A stretch of DNA of 41,109 nt from Clostridia bacterium (GCA_017423825.1 JAFPCP010000080.1:1-41109); one strand, 5' to 3'. Positions 25,190-33,991 are shown, counted from the stretch's first letter. Notes: a model not told the origin generated them from the letters alone. Program-made: numbers and translations.

Positions 25190-25465
25190 TTATTGTTGGT
25201 CTTTTGTTTCCGTCTTCCGCCACGGAAACGGAAAGCGGGTGGGCACCGGATCATACCCTCCTCGAAATAAAGGGTTGCACCGCAACACCCGCCCAACCGA
25301 CAACCAAAGCCCGCCCAACACGCCAAAGCGCGTGATGGCCTCTATCGCATAGGCCGAACAAGTCGGCGTAAAACGACAAGCGGGCGGTGTGTGCGCAGAA
25401 ATATACCGCTGGTACCAACGAATCAGCGCCACCAGCCAGCAACGGGGCCGCCATCGATTATTCAT
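25190..25465 (-). CDS. yidD: Membrane protein insertion efficiency factor YidD
   Basis: 91 residues starting [11 protein letters not shown]. Contains [19 protein letters not shown], then [15 protein letters not shown] and [17 protein letters not shown], the hallmark cysteine-containing motifs of YidD. The start overlaps the rnpA stop by 8 bases. It probably sits at the membrane surface and helps YidC. Confidence 0.95.
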   Translation of the reverse strand: MNNRWRPRCWLVALIRWYQRYISAHTPPACRFTPTCSAYAIEAITRFGVLGGLWLSVGRVLRCNPLFRGGYDPVPTRFPFPWRKTETKDQQ

Positions 25466-25796
25466 CCGACAAGGCCCCCAATTGTCGCAACTGCCGCTGC
25501 ATAACAACTTGCAACTGCGTGCTTTTCATTTCTATTGTGCGGGCACGCGCAACAAACACGATGTCGTACCCACCCACCTGTGCACATAAAGGACGAAAAG
25601 CCTCCCGAATCACACGGCGACAGCGATTGCGCTGCACCGCACCACCCAGTTTTTTGCCGGTGGTGATGCCTACCCGCGGCTGACCGAAACGATTTTTTCG
25701 CACATAGGTGACCAACGCGGGATGTACCTGCGATTTTCCCCGGTAATATAGGGTGCGAAATTCCTTGTTAAGACACAAGGCGGTCCAGGTAGCCAT
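25458..25796 (-). CDS. rnpA: Ribonuclease P protein component
   Basis: 112 residues. Contains the RNR-type motif ([21 protein letters not shown]), preceded by RVGITTGKK, and ends with a basic helix region. Binds RNase P RNA for tRNA 5' processing. ATG chosen with AAAGGAGGAAAAG upstream. It lies 61 bp after rpmH with a hairpin between them. Confidence 0.97.
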   Translation of the reverse strand: MATWTALCLNKEFRTLYYRGKSQVHPALVTYVRKNRFGQPRVGITTGKKLGGAVQRNRCRRVIREAFRPLCAQVGGYDIVFVARARTIEMKSTQLQVVMQRQLRQLGALSDE

Positions 25797-25830
25797 GCTT
25801 TTCCTCCTTTGTCGTTTGTTCCGGTTAATA

Positions 25831-25853
25831 AAAAAAGCCACACGATGGTGGCC
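25831..25853 (-). terminator. Weak hairpin between rpmH and rnpA
   Basis: Minus-strand GCCAC / GTGGC stem with six-base loop followed by a T run (A run 25830-25836 on plus). The short stem suggests partial termination, reducing rnpA and downstream genes relative to rpmH. Confidence 0.55.
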
Positions 25854-25857
25854 TCTT

Positions 25858-25992
25858 TTAATAGCTCAGACGTTTTCTGCCTTTTGCTCTTCTGCGAGCC
25901 AAAACCTTCCGGCCATTGGCAGTTGCCATTCTTTTGCGGAAACCGTGTTCCATTTTACGATGCCTTTTCTTGGGCTGGTAAGTACGAAGCAT
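25858..25992 (-). CDS. rpmH: 50S ribosomal protein L34
   Basis: 44 residues: [20 protein letters not shown] at the start and [13 protein letters not shown] at the end, a complete match to the bL34 pattern. ATG with AAAGGAGGAG upstream. First gene of the operon running left from the origin, with its own promoter at 26067-26096. Confidence 0.98.
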   Translation of the reverse strand: MLRTYQPKKRHRKMEHGFRKRMATANGRKVLARRRAKGRKRLSY

Positions 25993-26066
25993 GAATGCTC
26001 CTCCTTTCATACTGGGGTAAACACTGTTCGGCGCCCAAAGACACCAATACAGCCTAACAATGTGAT

Positions 26067-26096
26067 ATTATAAACCATCCCTTATTAAAAAGTCAA
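26067..26096 (-). promoter_or_regulatory. Promoter of rpmH operon
   Basis: Minus-strand TTGACT (26096-26091) and TATAAT (26072-26067) with 18-base spacing; strong sigma-A type, about 75 bases upstream of rpmH. Confidence 0.85.
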
Positions 26097-26260
26097 GGCT
26101 TTATTGTGTTTATACGCGGATTTTTTTCGTCTCTTGTGTTTTGTGGGACAACCTAACACCATATCTTGTGCTTTTAATCTAAGGGGGCATTTGCCGCTTT
26201 TTCGCTTGCCGGACTTTTTTGTCTTGTTGCGAAAAATTTTACTGAAATAGGGAAAAATCG

Positions 26261-26289
26261 TTGAAAAAACCGTGTGTTTATGTTACAAT
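26261..26289 (+). promoter_or_regulatory. Promoter of dnaA
   Basis: TTGAAA (26261-26266) and TACAAT (26284-26289) with 17-base spacing. Predicted leader is about 100 nt long before the dnaA ATG. Confidence 0.8.
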
Positions 26290-26397
26290 AATAATATATG
26301 GACTTTGTGCGTTTTCTTTTTCTTTTTGCGAAAAAAATCCCGCCAAAAAGTCAGAAGTTTTTTAATATTTTTTTCACGAGTAGGAGTTAGTACATAT

Positions 26398-27738
26398 ATG
26401 GAATCGATTAAAGAAATATGGAACAACGTGCTTTCCATTATTCAGCAATCCGATATCAGCCGGATTGCGTACGACGTGTGGATAAGCAGCATTGAGCCGC
26501 GCGGTATAGAAGACGGCGAAATGGTTGTTTGTGTTAAAACCGAATTTCAAAAAAAGACCATTGCGCAGACCTATGCAAACAAACTATTGGATGCGTTGCA
26601 ACAGGTGTTGGGTATTCCGTTAGGCTTGCGCATCATCACCAAAGAGGCTACGCCGACCGAAACCATAGACCCGCTCGGTTCTATCACCCCGATACAGGGC
26701 AACGGATTTCCTGCCAATGTTTCGGATGAGGAATATACCTTTGATAATTTCGTAGTGGGTTCTTCCAATAAATTTGCACATGCCGCCTCCCAAGCAGTCG
26801 CAAACAAGCCCGCCGGTTTGTATAACCCGTTGTTTATTTACGGCGGCTCCGGGTTGGGCAAAACGCACTTGTTGTGCGCCATTTGCAGCCAAATACAAAA
26901 AAATAACCCGCAAACCCGTATTTTATACACCAAAGGTGAAACTATGGCTAACGAACTCATCGAAGCCATACAAAACAAATCCACCAGTGAATTTCATGCC
27001 AAATATCGGCAGGTGGATGTTTTTCTGGTGGACGACGTGCAGTTTTTGAGTGGTAAAGAACAGACGCAGGTGGAATTTTTCCACACGTTTGAGACCTTAC
27101 ATTCCGCCGGTAAACAAATTGTGTTAACCAGTGACCGGCCACCGAAAGAAATTGCCGCTTTGTCCGAGCGGTTGCGTTCTCGGTTTGAAATGGGCCTGTT
27201 GGCAGATATTCAGCCGCCGGATTTGGAAACTCGTATTGCTATCATCCGCCGAAAAGCGCAAACCCTGGATTTGCCGATACAAGAAGACGTGGTGTCCTAT
27301 ATCGCCAATCAATTAAAGAGCAACATCCGGCAACTGGAAGGCGTCGTGAAACGCATGCGCGCGCAATATCTGCTGAACAACGAACAGCCGAATTTGATTG
27401 CCGCACAAAATGCCATTCGGGATATCCGCAACGACAATCAACCGGTGCCTATCACCGTAGAGCGCATCATCACCGAAGTGGCGCGTACCATGAACGTCAA
27501 TCCCGAAGATATTCGTTCCAGCAAACGTTCTGCCCCCATATCGCAGGCGCGTCAGGTGGCGGCATACGTGGTGCGCAGCATCACCAATCTGCCCATGGAA
27601 TCCATCGGTGAAGAATTTGGTGGCCGCGACCATTCCACCATTGTCTACGCCATTCAAAGAGCGGAAAACCAAATGAAGGAAAATTCCTCTTTGAAAAACC
27701 TCGTTAACGATATCATTAAAAACATCAGCGAATCTTAA
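26398..27738 (+). CDS. dnaA: Chromosomal replication initiator DnaA
   Basis: 446 residues. Domain I (MESIKEIWNNVLSIIQQ), short linker domain II, AAA+ domain III with Walker A FIYGGSGLGKTHLL, Walker B VFLVDDVQFLSG and sensor LTSDRPPKEI, and domain IV helix-turn-helix with the signature GGRDHSTIVYAI. ATG at 26398 chosen with TAGGAG upstream; the frame is open to 26272 but that part is low-complexity and unlike DnaA. Initiates replication at the adjacent oriC and likely regulates its own promoter. Confidence 0.98.
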   Translation: MESIKEIWNNVLSIIQQSDISRIAYDVWISSIEPRGIEDGEMVVCVKTEFQKKTIAQTYANKLLDALQQVLGIPLGLRIITKEATPTETIDPLGSITPIQGNGFPANVSDEEYTFDNFVVGSSNKFAHAASQAVANKPAGLYNPLFIYGGSGLGKTHLLCAICSQIQKNNPQTRILYTKGETMANELIEAIQNKSTSEFHAKYRQVDVFLVDDVQFLSGKEQTQVEFFHTFETLHSAGKQIVLTSDRPPKEIAALSERLRSRFEMGLLADIQPPDLETRIAIIRRKAQTLDLPIQEDVVSYIANQLKSNIRQLEGVVKRMRAQYLLNNEQPNLIAAQNAIRDIRNDNQPVPITVERIITEVARTMNVNPEDIRSSKRSAPISQARQVAAYVVRSITNLPMESIGEEFGGRDHSTIVYAIQRAENQMKENSSLKNLVNDIIKNISES

Positions 27739-27745
27739 TTTTCTC

Positions 27746-27777
27746 GGTTATCCTGTGGATAAAACCGCAGGATAACC
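27746..27777 (+). terminator. Hairpin after dnaA containing a perfect DnaA box
   Basis: 13-bp stem GGTTATCCTGTGG / CCGCAGGATAACC (27746-27758, 27765-27777) with one T-G wobble and an ATAAAA loop. No T run follows, so it is an imperfect terminator. The DnaA box TGTGGATAA overlaps the left arm and loop. Confidence 0.6.
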
Positions 27778-28015
27778 ACCTCTATATATTATATACCTTA
27801 TTATATAGACGTTTTTATTGCAATTTTCTTCGTAAAACAGGCGGCATTTTGTTCACATTTTTTCAACCTTTCACAAACAGTTTTTCACACAAAAAGGAAA
27901 ATCTTAAATCTTTCCACTTTTCAAGTTTTTTTCCAAAATCTTGCGTGAATAAAGCACCCCGTTTCATACCGCAGATTAAAGCCGTTTGTTCTTCTTTTCC
28001 ACAAATTCACAGTCT

Positions 28016-28068
28016 CTACTACTACTACTAAAAAGATTAGTATATTTTATCTATTAAAACATATAAAG
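28016..28068 (+). other. DnaA-trio array and DNA unwinding element
   Basis: Five tandem CTA units (28016-28030) match the DnaA-trio motif defined in B. subtilis oriC. They follow a DnaA box by 12 bases with a small GTCTC spacer and are followed by an almost pure A/T stretch (28031-28068). This order of box, spacer, trio and AT-rich DNA is that of the basal unwinding system. Confidence 0.75.
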
Positions 28069-28079
28069 GTGGGTTTTGT

Positions 28080-29195
28080 ATGAACATCCTTTGTGACAAA
28101 ACAGAATTAATTGAAGCGGTCAATAACGTACAACGTGCAGTAGCCTCTAAATCCGCCTTGCCGGAGTTGGAAGGTATTCTTATGCGTGCGCATGGTACAA
28201 CGCTGTATTTGGCCGGTTTTGATATGGAATTGGGTATTACAACCACCATTCCCGCTATCATTAAAGAACCTGGCGAAATCGTGCTGTCTGCCCGTATGTT
28301 TGGGGACATTGTCCGTAAAATGCCGGGAGACCAGGTTTCTATTGAAACCGATACACGTGATAATGCCGTGATTCGCAATGAAGTAACCGAATTTTCTATT
28401 TTAGGAAAATCTGCTTCCAAATATCCGGATATTCCAAAAGTGGAAGATGGCAGTTGTGTGTCTATCTCTCAGCAGCTGTTAAAAAGCATGATACGGCAGA
28501 CTATTTTTGCGGTTGCCGCTCCGAATGACCCGCGCCCGATTTATACCGGCACAAAATTTGTTCTGTTGCCGGAAGAATTACGTCTGGTCAGCGTGGACGG
28601 CTATCGGCTGGCTATGCGCAGCGAACCGATGCATAACGAAGAAACTATGCAGTTTGTCGTGCCCGGTAAAAATTTACAGGAAATTCTCAAATTATTGAAA
28701 GATGAGGAAAAACCCTGTTCTATTATTGTGGGCAGACGGCACGTGATATTTGAAATTGACGGATACGCCGTCATTTCCCGTTTATTGGATGGAGAATTTA
28801 TCGACTATGAGAGAATTATTTCTCCCGAAGTAAAAACAAAAGTCACCGTCAACACCCGTGCGTTTATGGATATGGTAGACCGTGTAGCGTTGGTCATCAC
28901 CGATCGTCTGAAATCTCCCATGGTTTGCCGTTTTCACGATAATTCCGTATCGGTGTCCTGTACCACCCCTCTGGGCAGCGCGAACGACTGCATTTCTGCC
29001 CAAATTGACGGAGATGAGGAAGAAATGGGCTTCAACTCCCGGTATTTGTTAGATGCACTGAAAAACAGCGAGACCGATGAAGTGGTTATTAAACTCAACG
29101 GCGCTGTGAAACCGATTATCATCACCCCCCGAGAAGGCAATCATTTTCTCTTCTTGGTACAACCGGTGTTGCTGAAAAGCAATGCAAACTATTGA
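28080..29195 (+). CDS. dnaN: DNA polymerase III beta sliding clamp
   Basis: 371 residues, the usual length for the three-domain clamp. Starts MNILCDKTELIEAVNNVQRA and contains LPELEGILMRA, the domain-2 start FAVAANDPRPIYTG-like segment (FAVAAPNDPRPIYTG), VDGYRLAMRS and a C-terminal FLFLVQPVLLK end typical of clamps (QPVLL). ATG with AAAGGTGGG upstream. The next gene starts 5 bases after its stop. Confidence 0.98.
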   Translation: MNILCDKTELIEAVNNVQRAVASKSALPELEGILMRAHGTTLYLAGFDMELGITTTIPAIIKEPGEIVLSARMFGDIVRKMPGDQVSIETDTRDNAVIRNEVTEFSILGKSASKYPDIPKVEDGSCVSISQQLLKSMIRQTIFAVAAPNDPRPIYTGTKFVLLPEELRLVSVDGYRLAMRSEPMHNEETMQFVVPGKNLQEILKLLKDEEKPCSIIVGRRHVIFEIDGYAVISRLLDGEFIDYERIISPEVKTKVTVNTRAFMDMVDRVALVITDRLKSPMVCRFHDNSVSVSCTTPLGSANDCISAQIDGDEEEMGFNSRYLLDALKNSETDEVVIKLNGAVKPIIITPREGNHFLFLVQPVLLKSNANY

Positions 29196-29200
29196 TTTTT

Positions 29201-29425
29201 ATGAATAAACAAACATACACACTCAAAGGTGAATATATTCGCCTGGATGATTTGCTTAAACTGCATGGATGCGTAGAAACCGGAGGACAGGCAAAAGTTT
29301 TGATACAAAGTGGTGCCGTACAACTGAACGGCGAGGTTTGTACCCTGCGCGGAAAAAAACTGCGCGGCGGCGAAGTGATTGTCATTCCGGACACAGGGGA
29401 GGAAATCACCGTTGTTGGTTCGTGA
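29201..29425 (+). CDS. S4-domain RNA-binding protein (YaaA family)
   Basis: 74 residues containing one S4 domain: EYIRLDDLLKLHGCVETGG, then AKVLIQSGAVQLNGE and RGKKLRGGEVI. Conserved between dnaN and recF in Firmicutes (B. subtilis yaaA). ATG at 29201 is chosen over an in-frame TTG at 29192 that overlaps the dnaN stop; SD is weak for both. It overlaps recF by 14 bases. Confidence 0.93.
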   Translation: MNKQTYTLKGEYIRLDDLLKLHGCVETGGQAKVLIQSGAVQLNGEVCTLRGKKLRGGEVIVIPDTGEEITVVGS

Positions 29426-30518
29426 GCTGACGTTTCGTGGTTTTCGTAATTTGCATCCGGGCCATTGGCAACCGGATACCGGCGTAAATATTCTTTATGG
29501 TGAAAATGGCCAGGGAAAAACCAATTTATTGGAAGCCTGCTGGCTGTTTACCGGCGGTCGCAGTTTTCGCGGTGCGCGGGACAGCGAAATGGTTACCTTC
29601 GGCCAGGAACAGGTGAACTTGAAACTGGATTTTTTTGCCGGCGGTCGAGACCAACAAGCGGAAATAAACATCCGCACACGGCGGCAGGTATCGCTCAACG
29701 GCGTGGCATTGCCTTCTGCGGCGCGTCTGGCCGGTGTGTTTCGCGGAGTGGTGTTTTCACCCGCACACCTCTCGCTGATTAAAGATGGGCCGGAAGGCCG
29801 CCGTCATTTCGTCGACAGCGCGTATTGCCAGCTGAAACCCGCCTATGTTGGCGCATTAACCGAATTTCAAAAAGCGCTCGCTCAGCGAAATGCTTTTCTG
29901 AAAAAAATAAAGGAACAGGGTTGTGCCTCCCGCGACGAGGAAGAACTGTTGTCGCTGTGGGACCACACCTTGGCCGCCGCAGCCGCCCGTTTGACTATTG
30001 CCCGCAGCCAATATATTTTGCATTTGCAACCGTTGGCGGCAGACATTTACAACGGCTTGTCCGGCGGTCGGGAACAACTATCCCTCTCTTGGGAATCTCC
30101 CGTTTATACACAAGATGCAACCCCTGCCGACGTGGCCAGAAATTGGGAACAACAGCTGCAAGCCGCCAGACACGCGGATAAGAGCGCTGGATTTACCACC
30201 GTCGGCCCGCATCGTGAGGATTTATCCCTTTGTTTTGGAGATAAACCGGTGCGTGTATACGGCTCGCAAGGACAACAACGATCGGCGGTGTTGGCTCTCA
30301 AATTGGCCGAAGCCTCTTTGCTGCAACGCGTAACCGAAGAACCGCCTGTGGCGTTTCTGGACGACGTGATGAGCGAACTGGACGTGTCCCGCCAAGATTA
30401 TATTTTGAACCATATTGATGGGTGGCAGGTGTTTATCACCTGTTGTGAACCCTCTTCCGCGTTGCGTATGCAGGCCGGAAAGGTGTTCGAAATTAAACAA
30501 GGCGTATTAAAAGAATAA
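29412..30518 (+). CDS. recF: DNA replication and repair protein RecF
   Basis: 368-residue ABC-type ATPase. Walker A YGENGQGKTNLLEA, FTGGRSFRG, the VVFSPAHLSLIKDGP segment with RRHFVDS, signature GSQGQQRSAVLALKLAEA and Walker B PVAFLDDVMSELD, plus GPHREDL. TTG start (29412, next codon also TTG) is chosen because GGGGAGG lies 9 bases upstream and the product begins MLVRELTFRGFRNL like other RecF. The start lies inside the S4 gene. Confidence 0.96.
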   Translation: MLVRELTFRGFRNLHPGHWQPDTGVNILYGENGQGKTNLLEACWLFTGGRSFRGARDSEMVTFGQEQVNLKLDFFAGGRDQQAEINIRTRRQVSLNGVALPSAARLAGVFRGVVFSPAHLSLIKDGPEGRRHFVDSAYCQLKPAYVGALTEFQKALAQRNAFLKKIKEQGCASRDEEELLSLWDHTLAAAAARLTIARSQYILHLQPLAADIYNGLSGGREQLSLSWESPVYTQDATPADVARNWEQQLQAARHADKSAGFTTVGPHREDLSLCFGDKPVRVYGSQGQQRSAVLALKLAEASLLQRVTEEPPVAFLDDVMSELDVSRQDYILNHIDGWQVFITCCEPSSALRMQAGKVFEIKQGVLKE

Positions 30519-30542
30519 AATAATACAATAAGGATAAAAAAT

Positions 30543-30827
30543 ATGTATTTACACATAGGACAAGACGTGATGGTGCGCAAGCGAGAAATCGTGGGCATTT
30601 TCAATCTGGAAAACACGACGGTTTCGCGCAACACAAAGGACTTTCTCGCGCAAGCGGAAAAGGGCGGCGAGGTGGTATATGCCACGATGGAGTTGCCAAA
30701 AACGTTTGTGGTGTGTGCGCCCGCAGAGCGACGCACCCCGCATGAGCAACACGAGCAAACGGTATATATATCGCAACTTGCCCCGGCCACGTTATATAAA
30801 CGCGCCGGGCGGCGAGAGGGCGTTTGA
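30543..30827 (+). CDS. remB: DUF370 extracellular matrix regulator RemB
   Basis: 94 residues: MYLHIGQDVMVRKREIVGIF then FNLENTTVSRNTKDFL, the DUF370 pattern of RemB (yaaB), which sits between recF and gyrB in B. subtilis. DUF370 proteins oligomerise and RemA binds DNA to control matrix genes; RemB is less well understood. ATG start with AAGGATAAAAAA upstream. 14 bases separate it from gyrB. Confidence 0.93.
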   Translation: MYLHIGQDVMVRKREIVGIFNLENTTVSRNTKDFLAQAEKGGEVVYATMELPKTFVVCAPAERRTPHEQHEQTVYISQLAPATLYKRAGRREGV

Positions 30828-30841
30828 AGGAGGAGTCAAGA

Positions 30842-32788
30842 ATGACAGACGAAAAAGACCTGCAACAGGACGTGAAAACCGAACAAACGTATACGGAAAA
30901 CGATATACAGGTTCTGGAAGGGTTAGAAGCGGTGCGCAAGCGCCCGGGCATGTATATCGGCTCCACCGGCCCGCGCGGTTTGCACCACTTGGTGTATGAA
31001 ATTGTGGATAACTCCATCGACGAGGCGCTCGCCGGGTATTGTTCACACATTGAGGTGGATATTTTGCCGGGGGATATTATCACCGTGCGCGACAACGGAC
31101 GTGGTATTCCGGTCGGTATGAATGAAAAATTGGGGCTGCCGGCGGTCACGGTCGTGTTGACGGTGCTGCACGCGGGCGGTAAATTCGGCGGCGGCGGATA
31201 TAAAGTCGCCGGCGGTCTGCACGGTGTAGGTTCTTCGGTGGTTAACGCCCTGTCGGAATGGTTAGAGGTGGAAATCCGTCGCGAAGGACACGTGCACACC
31301 CAGCGGTTTGAACGTGGTAAGACGGTCACCGACTTGAAAATCATCGGCGATACCGAGGAAACCGGTACGCTCGTGCGGTTTAAGGCGGATCCTACGATAT
31401 TCACCGAAACGACGGAATACGATTTTGAAACGTTGCAAAAACGTCTGCGCGAGCAGGCCTTCCTCAACGCCGGGCTGAAAATTACTTTCACCGACCGCCG
31501 TGACGAGCAGGCTATAAAGAGCGAGGAATATTGCTATGAGGGCGGTATTTCCTCTTTTGTGGAATATCTCAACAAAACGCGCGGGTATTCGCCGCTTCAC
31601 GAGAACGTGATTCATCTGTCCTTATCGGATGGAGAGGCTGCCGCGGAAGTTGCGTTCCAGTATAACGACAGTTACAACGATACCGTGGTGTCGTTTGCCA
31701 ACAACATGCACACGGTGGACGGCGGTACCCACGAAACTGCGTTCAAAAGCGCTATCACCCGTATTTTCAACGATTATGCGGTGCGGTATAAACTGTTTAA
31801 GGATGACAAATTCCGCCTCAAAGGCGAGGACGTCCGCGAAGGTTTGATGGCGGTCGTCAGCGTAAAACTGGAAAATGCGCAGTTTGAGTCGCAAACCAAA
31901 GCCAAACTCGGCAACACCTCGATTGGTACGCTGGTCACGTCGCTGCTCAACAGCAAACTGACGGTGTATTTGGATGAAAATCCGGCGGTGGCTAAGGTTA
32001 TCCTGGAAAAATCCATCAAATCGGCGCAGGTGCGCGCCGCCGCGCAAAAAGCGCGTGACGATGCCCGTAACAGCAAAAAACTCAGTTCTTTGCGCATGCC
32101 GGAAAAACTGGCAGACTGCATCTGGCGTGACCCGGAGCGCACCGAACTGTACATCGTTGAGGGTGACTCCGCCGGCGGCTCCGCCATTCAAGGGCGGGAC
32201 CGCAACTATCAGGCCATTTTGTCGCTGTGGGGTAAAATGCTCAACGTGGAAAAGGCGCGGCTGGATAAGGTATATACCAACGAAAAGTTGGTTCCGGTGG
32301 TCGTTTCGTTGGGTTGCGGCATCGGCGATACGTTTGATTTGTCCAAACTGCGGTACGGCAAGGTCATCATCATGGCGGATGCCGACGTCGACGGCTCGCA
32401 CATTTGCACGCTGTTGCTCACCTTCTTCTTCCGCTATATGCGGCCGCTGATAGAAGAAGGGCACGTGTACATCGCGCAACCGCCGTTGTACCGTGTATCC
32501 AAAGCAAAACAGACCTTCTACGCCTTCTCGGACGAGGAGAGAGATAAGTATATTGCCCAGTTGGGCGGTAGCGCGGACATCCAGCGCTATAAAGGTCTTG
32601 GTGAAATGGATCCGGAACAATTGTGGGAAACTACCATGGATCCGGCATTCCGTACTATGCTTAAAGTCGAGCTGGCGGATGCCGCCCAAGCGGACGAGAC
32701 CTTCTCCATCCTCATGGGGGATAAGGTGGAGCCGCGCAAGGACTTTATTGAGAAAAACGCCCAGTACGTAACCAATCTGGACATCTAA
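30842..32788 (+). CDS. gyrB: DNA gyrase subunit B
   Basis: 648 residues, standard for the short Gram-positive form. GHKL ATPase motifs EIVDNSIDEALAG, DNGRGIPV and GGLHGVGSSVVNAL; Toprim motifs EGDSAGGSA and MADADVDGSHI; C-terminal QRYKGLGEM. ATG chosen with AAGGAGGAG upstream; a TTG six codons earlier overlaps the SD itself and was rejected. Followed by an unrelated membrane-protein gene before gyrA. Confidence 0.98.
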   Translation: MTDEKDLQQDVKTEQTYTENDIQVLEGLEAVRKRPGMYIGSTGPRGLHHLVYEIVDNSIDEALAGYCSHIEVDILPGDIITVRDNGRGIPVGMNEKLGLPAVTVVLTVLHAGGKFGGGGYKVAGGLHGVGSSVVNALSEWLEVEIRREGHVHTQRFERGKTVTDLKIIGDTEETGTLVRFKADPTIFTETTEYDFETLQKRLREQAFLNAGLKITFTDRRDEQAIKSEEYCYEGGISSFVEYLNKTRGYSPLHENVIHLSLSDGEAAAEVAFQYNDSYNDTVVSFANNMHTVDGGTHETAFKSAITRIFNDYAVRYKLFKDDKFRLKGEDVREGLMAVVSVKLENAQFESQTKAKLGNTSIGTLVTSLLNSKLTVYLDENPAVAKVILEKSIKSAQVRAAAQKARDDARNSKKLSSLRMPEKLADCIWRDPERTELYIVEGDSAGGSAIQGRDRNYQAILSLWGKMLNVEKARLDKVYTNEKLVPVVVSLGCGIGDTFDLSKLRYGKVIIMADADVDGSHICTLLLTFFFRYMRPLIEEGHVYIAQPPLYRVSKAKQTFYAFSDEERDKYIAQLGGSADIQRYKGLGEMDPEQLWETTMDPAFRTMLKVELADAAQADETFSILMGDKVEPRKDFIEKNAQYVTNLDI

Positions 32789-32820
32789 TCGCGGGGGGAA
32801 ACACCTCGGAAAGGACAAGT

Positions 32821-33912
32821 ATGGAGCCAGCATCCGCGGCTGTGCAGGAATGGCCGATTGATTTGAAAAAAGAAGAATTTGTGCATTGTCAAAGGCTGCT
32901 CGCGCGTATGCACGGTCCCTTGCGCAAGCGGACGGTTTTGTGGGCGGTTTCCTTTTTGTCGGCGGCTATGTTTTTTGCCACCTGCTTGTTGGATACAGCC
33001 AGAGGCGCCACGCCGGATTGGTCGCTCGTGTTCAGTGGGTTGCTGTTGGGGTTGTCGGTGTTTGTGTGCTGGTACACCCCATACCGTATGCGTCACCAAG
33101 CCGCCAGGCAATACGAGCAAAGCGTGGCTTGCGGGCAGGATTATTACGGCCGTTTGCGTGTGTATCCCACCCGCATCGAAAAGGTAGGCGATTTCGCCTC
33201 GGTGTCGCTCGCGTTAGACGAAACCACCTTTTTTGTGGAAGAAAAGGACATGATGGTGTTTGCCGGGCGCAGCCGGTTTGTGCTGGCGTTGCCGGCGCGG
33301 TGCATGACCGCGGAAATGGCGACGGCGGTGCGACAAGCGGCGGATCGTTTGCCGGTGCGCAATCGGCGGTTCTTCTCCCGGCTGCAACCAAAGGGGCTGC
33401 CGGCAGAAAAACCTGCCGTCGAAAAGGCGCAACCGCTTTGGCAACAGAAGATTCGCTTCAACGCAGAGGAGTTTGTCACCATTACACGTGCGCAGATTAT
33501 TCGACGGTATTGGAAAATCGCACCTTGGTTGGCGGCGTTGAGCGTGCTCGGCGGTTTCGCGTTTGGTTGGAATGGAGAAGCCGTTTGGCCATGTGTTGCG
33601 TGGTTTTTGCTGTGCTTTGGCGCCATAACCTTGCTTAATTTGGGTTTGCCGCTTGCCCGCGCAAAAGGTTTGCGGTCTTTATCCGTAGAAACGCTGCCCT
33701 CTATGGATATTTCCGTTGACGCGCGCGGCGTACACATCGCCGCCGAAAACGGACGCGTGGGTGTGCCGTGGTCTGCGGTACAGCACGTGTACGATCGGGA
33801 TGCGTTTGTGGAGATTTGCAACAAACACGGTGCTTGGTATATCCCCAAACGCTGTATCGAAGATTTTACGGCGTTTTCAGCCGTGATTGATCACTGTCGA
33901 GGAAAACAATAA
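32821..33912 (+). CDS. Tandem YcxB-like membrane protein
   Basis: 363 residues. Two similar halves. Each starts with an 'EEFV' segment (EEFVHCQRLL at 18; RFNAEEFVTITRAQ at 212), has two hydrophobic helices (about 38-58 and 68-86; 233-250 and 255-278), and ends in a beta-rich cytosolic domain (IEKVGDFASVSLALDETTFFV; DARGVHIAAENGRVGVPWS). The second is the better match to YcxB-like C-terminal domains, with the W-S-x-V-x-x-V and IPKRC features. ATG with AAAGGA upstream. It lies between gyrB and gyrA on the same strand. Function unknown. Confidence 0.8.
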   Translation: MEPASAAVQEWPIDLKKEEFVHCQRLLARMHGPLRKRTVLWAVSFLSAAMFFATCLLDTARGATPDWSLVFSGLLLGLSVFVCWYTPYRMRHQAARQYEQSVACGQDYYGRLRVYPTRIEKVGDFASVSLALDETTFFVEEKDMMVFAGRSRFVLALPARCMTAEMATAVRQAADRLPVRNRRFFSRLQPKGLPAEKPAVEKAQPLWQQKIRFNAEEFVTITRAQIIRRYWKIAPWLAALSVLGGFAFGWNGEAVWPCVAWFLLCFGAITLLNLGLPLARAKGLRSLSVETLPSMDISVDARGVHIAAENGRVGVPWSAVQHVYDRDAFVEICNKHGAWYIPKRCIEDFTAFSAVIDHCRGKQ

Positions 33913-33991
33913 GTAATAAATACAACAAAGTATACTGTTTGTATATATTTAGAAAGGCCAGGTGAGTTTAGTGGAGGAGCAATCGACCCCT

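Larger units (their letters stand above)
25993..26397. other. rpmH-dnaA divergent intergenic region
   Basis: 405 bp without a convincing gene. It holds the divergent promoters of rpmH and dnaA. I looked for DnaA boxes (TTATCCACA type) on both strands and found none better than 6 of 9, so the functional boxes appear to lie downstream of dnaA instead. Both flanks are AT-rich. Confidence 0.7.
27739..28079. other. Replication origin oriC (dnaA-dnaN intergenic region)
   Basis: 341 bp, AT-rich, with no gene. It contains a perfect DnaA box (TGTGGATAA, 27754-27762), a box TTTTCCACA (27995-28003, 8 of 9), TTGTTCACA (27849-27857) and TTTTTCACA (27881-27889) as weaker forms, then a CTA-repeat and AT-rich unwinding stretch before dnaN. 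Gene strand switches from mostly minus to all plus around here, as expected for a bidirectional origin. Confidence 0.85.

Noticed and set aside
26272-26397. N-terminal extension of DnaA
   Set aside because: The frame is open, but the -10 box of the dnaA promoter ends at 26289, the residues are low complexity (runs of F and K), and a good SD precedes the ATG at 26398.
27781-27812. AT-rich inverted repeat (CTATATATTATATA...TTATATAG) as a second unwinding element
   Set aside because: It has no trio or flanking box pair and may be simple low-complexity DNA.
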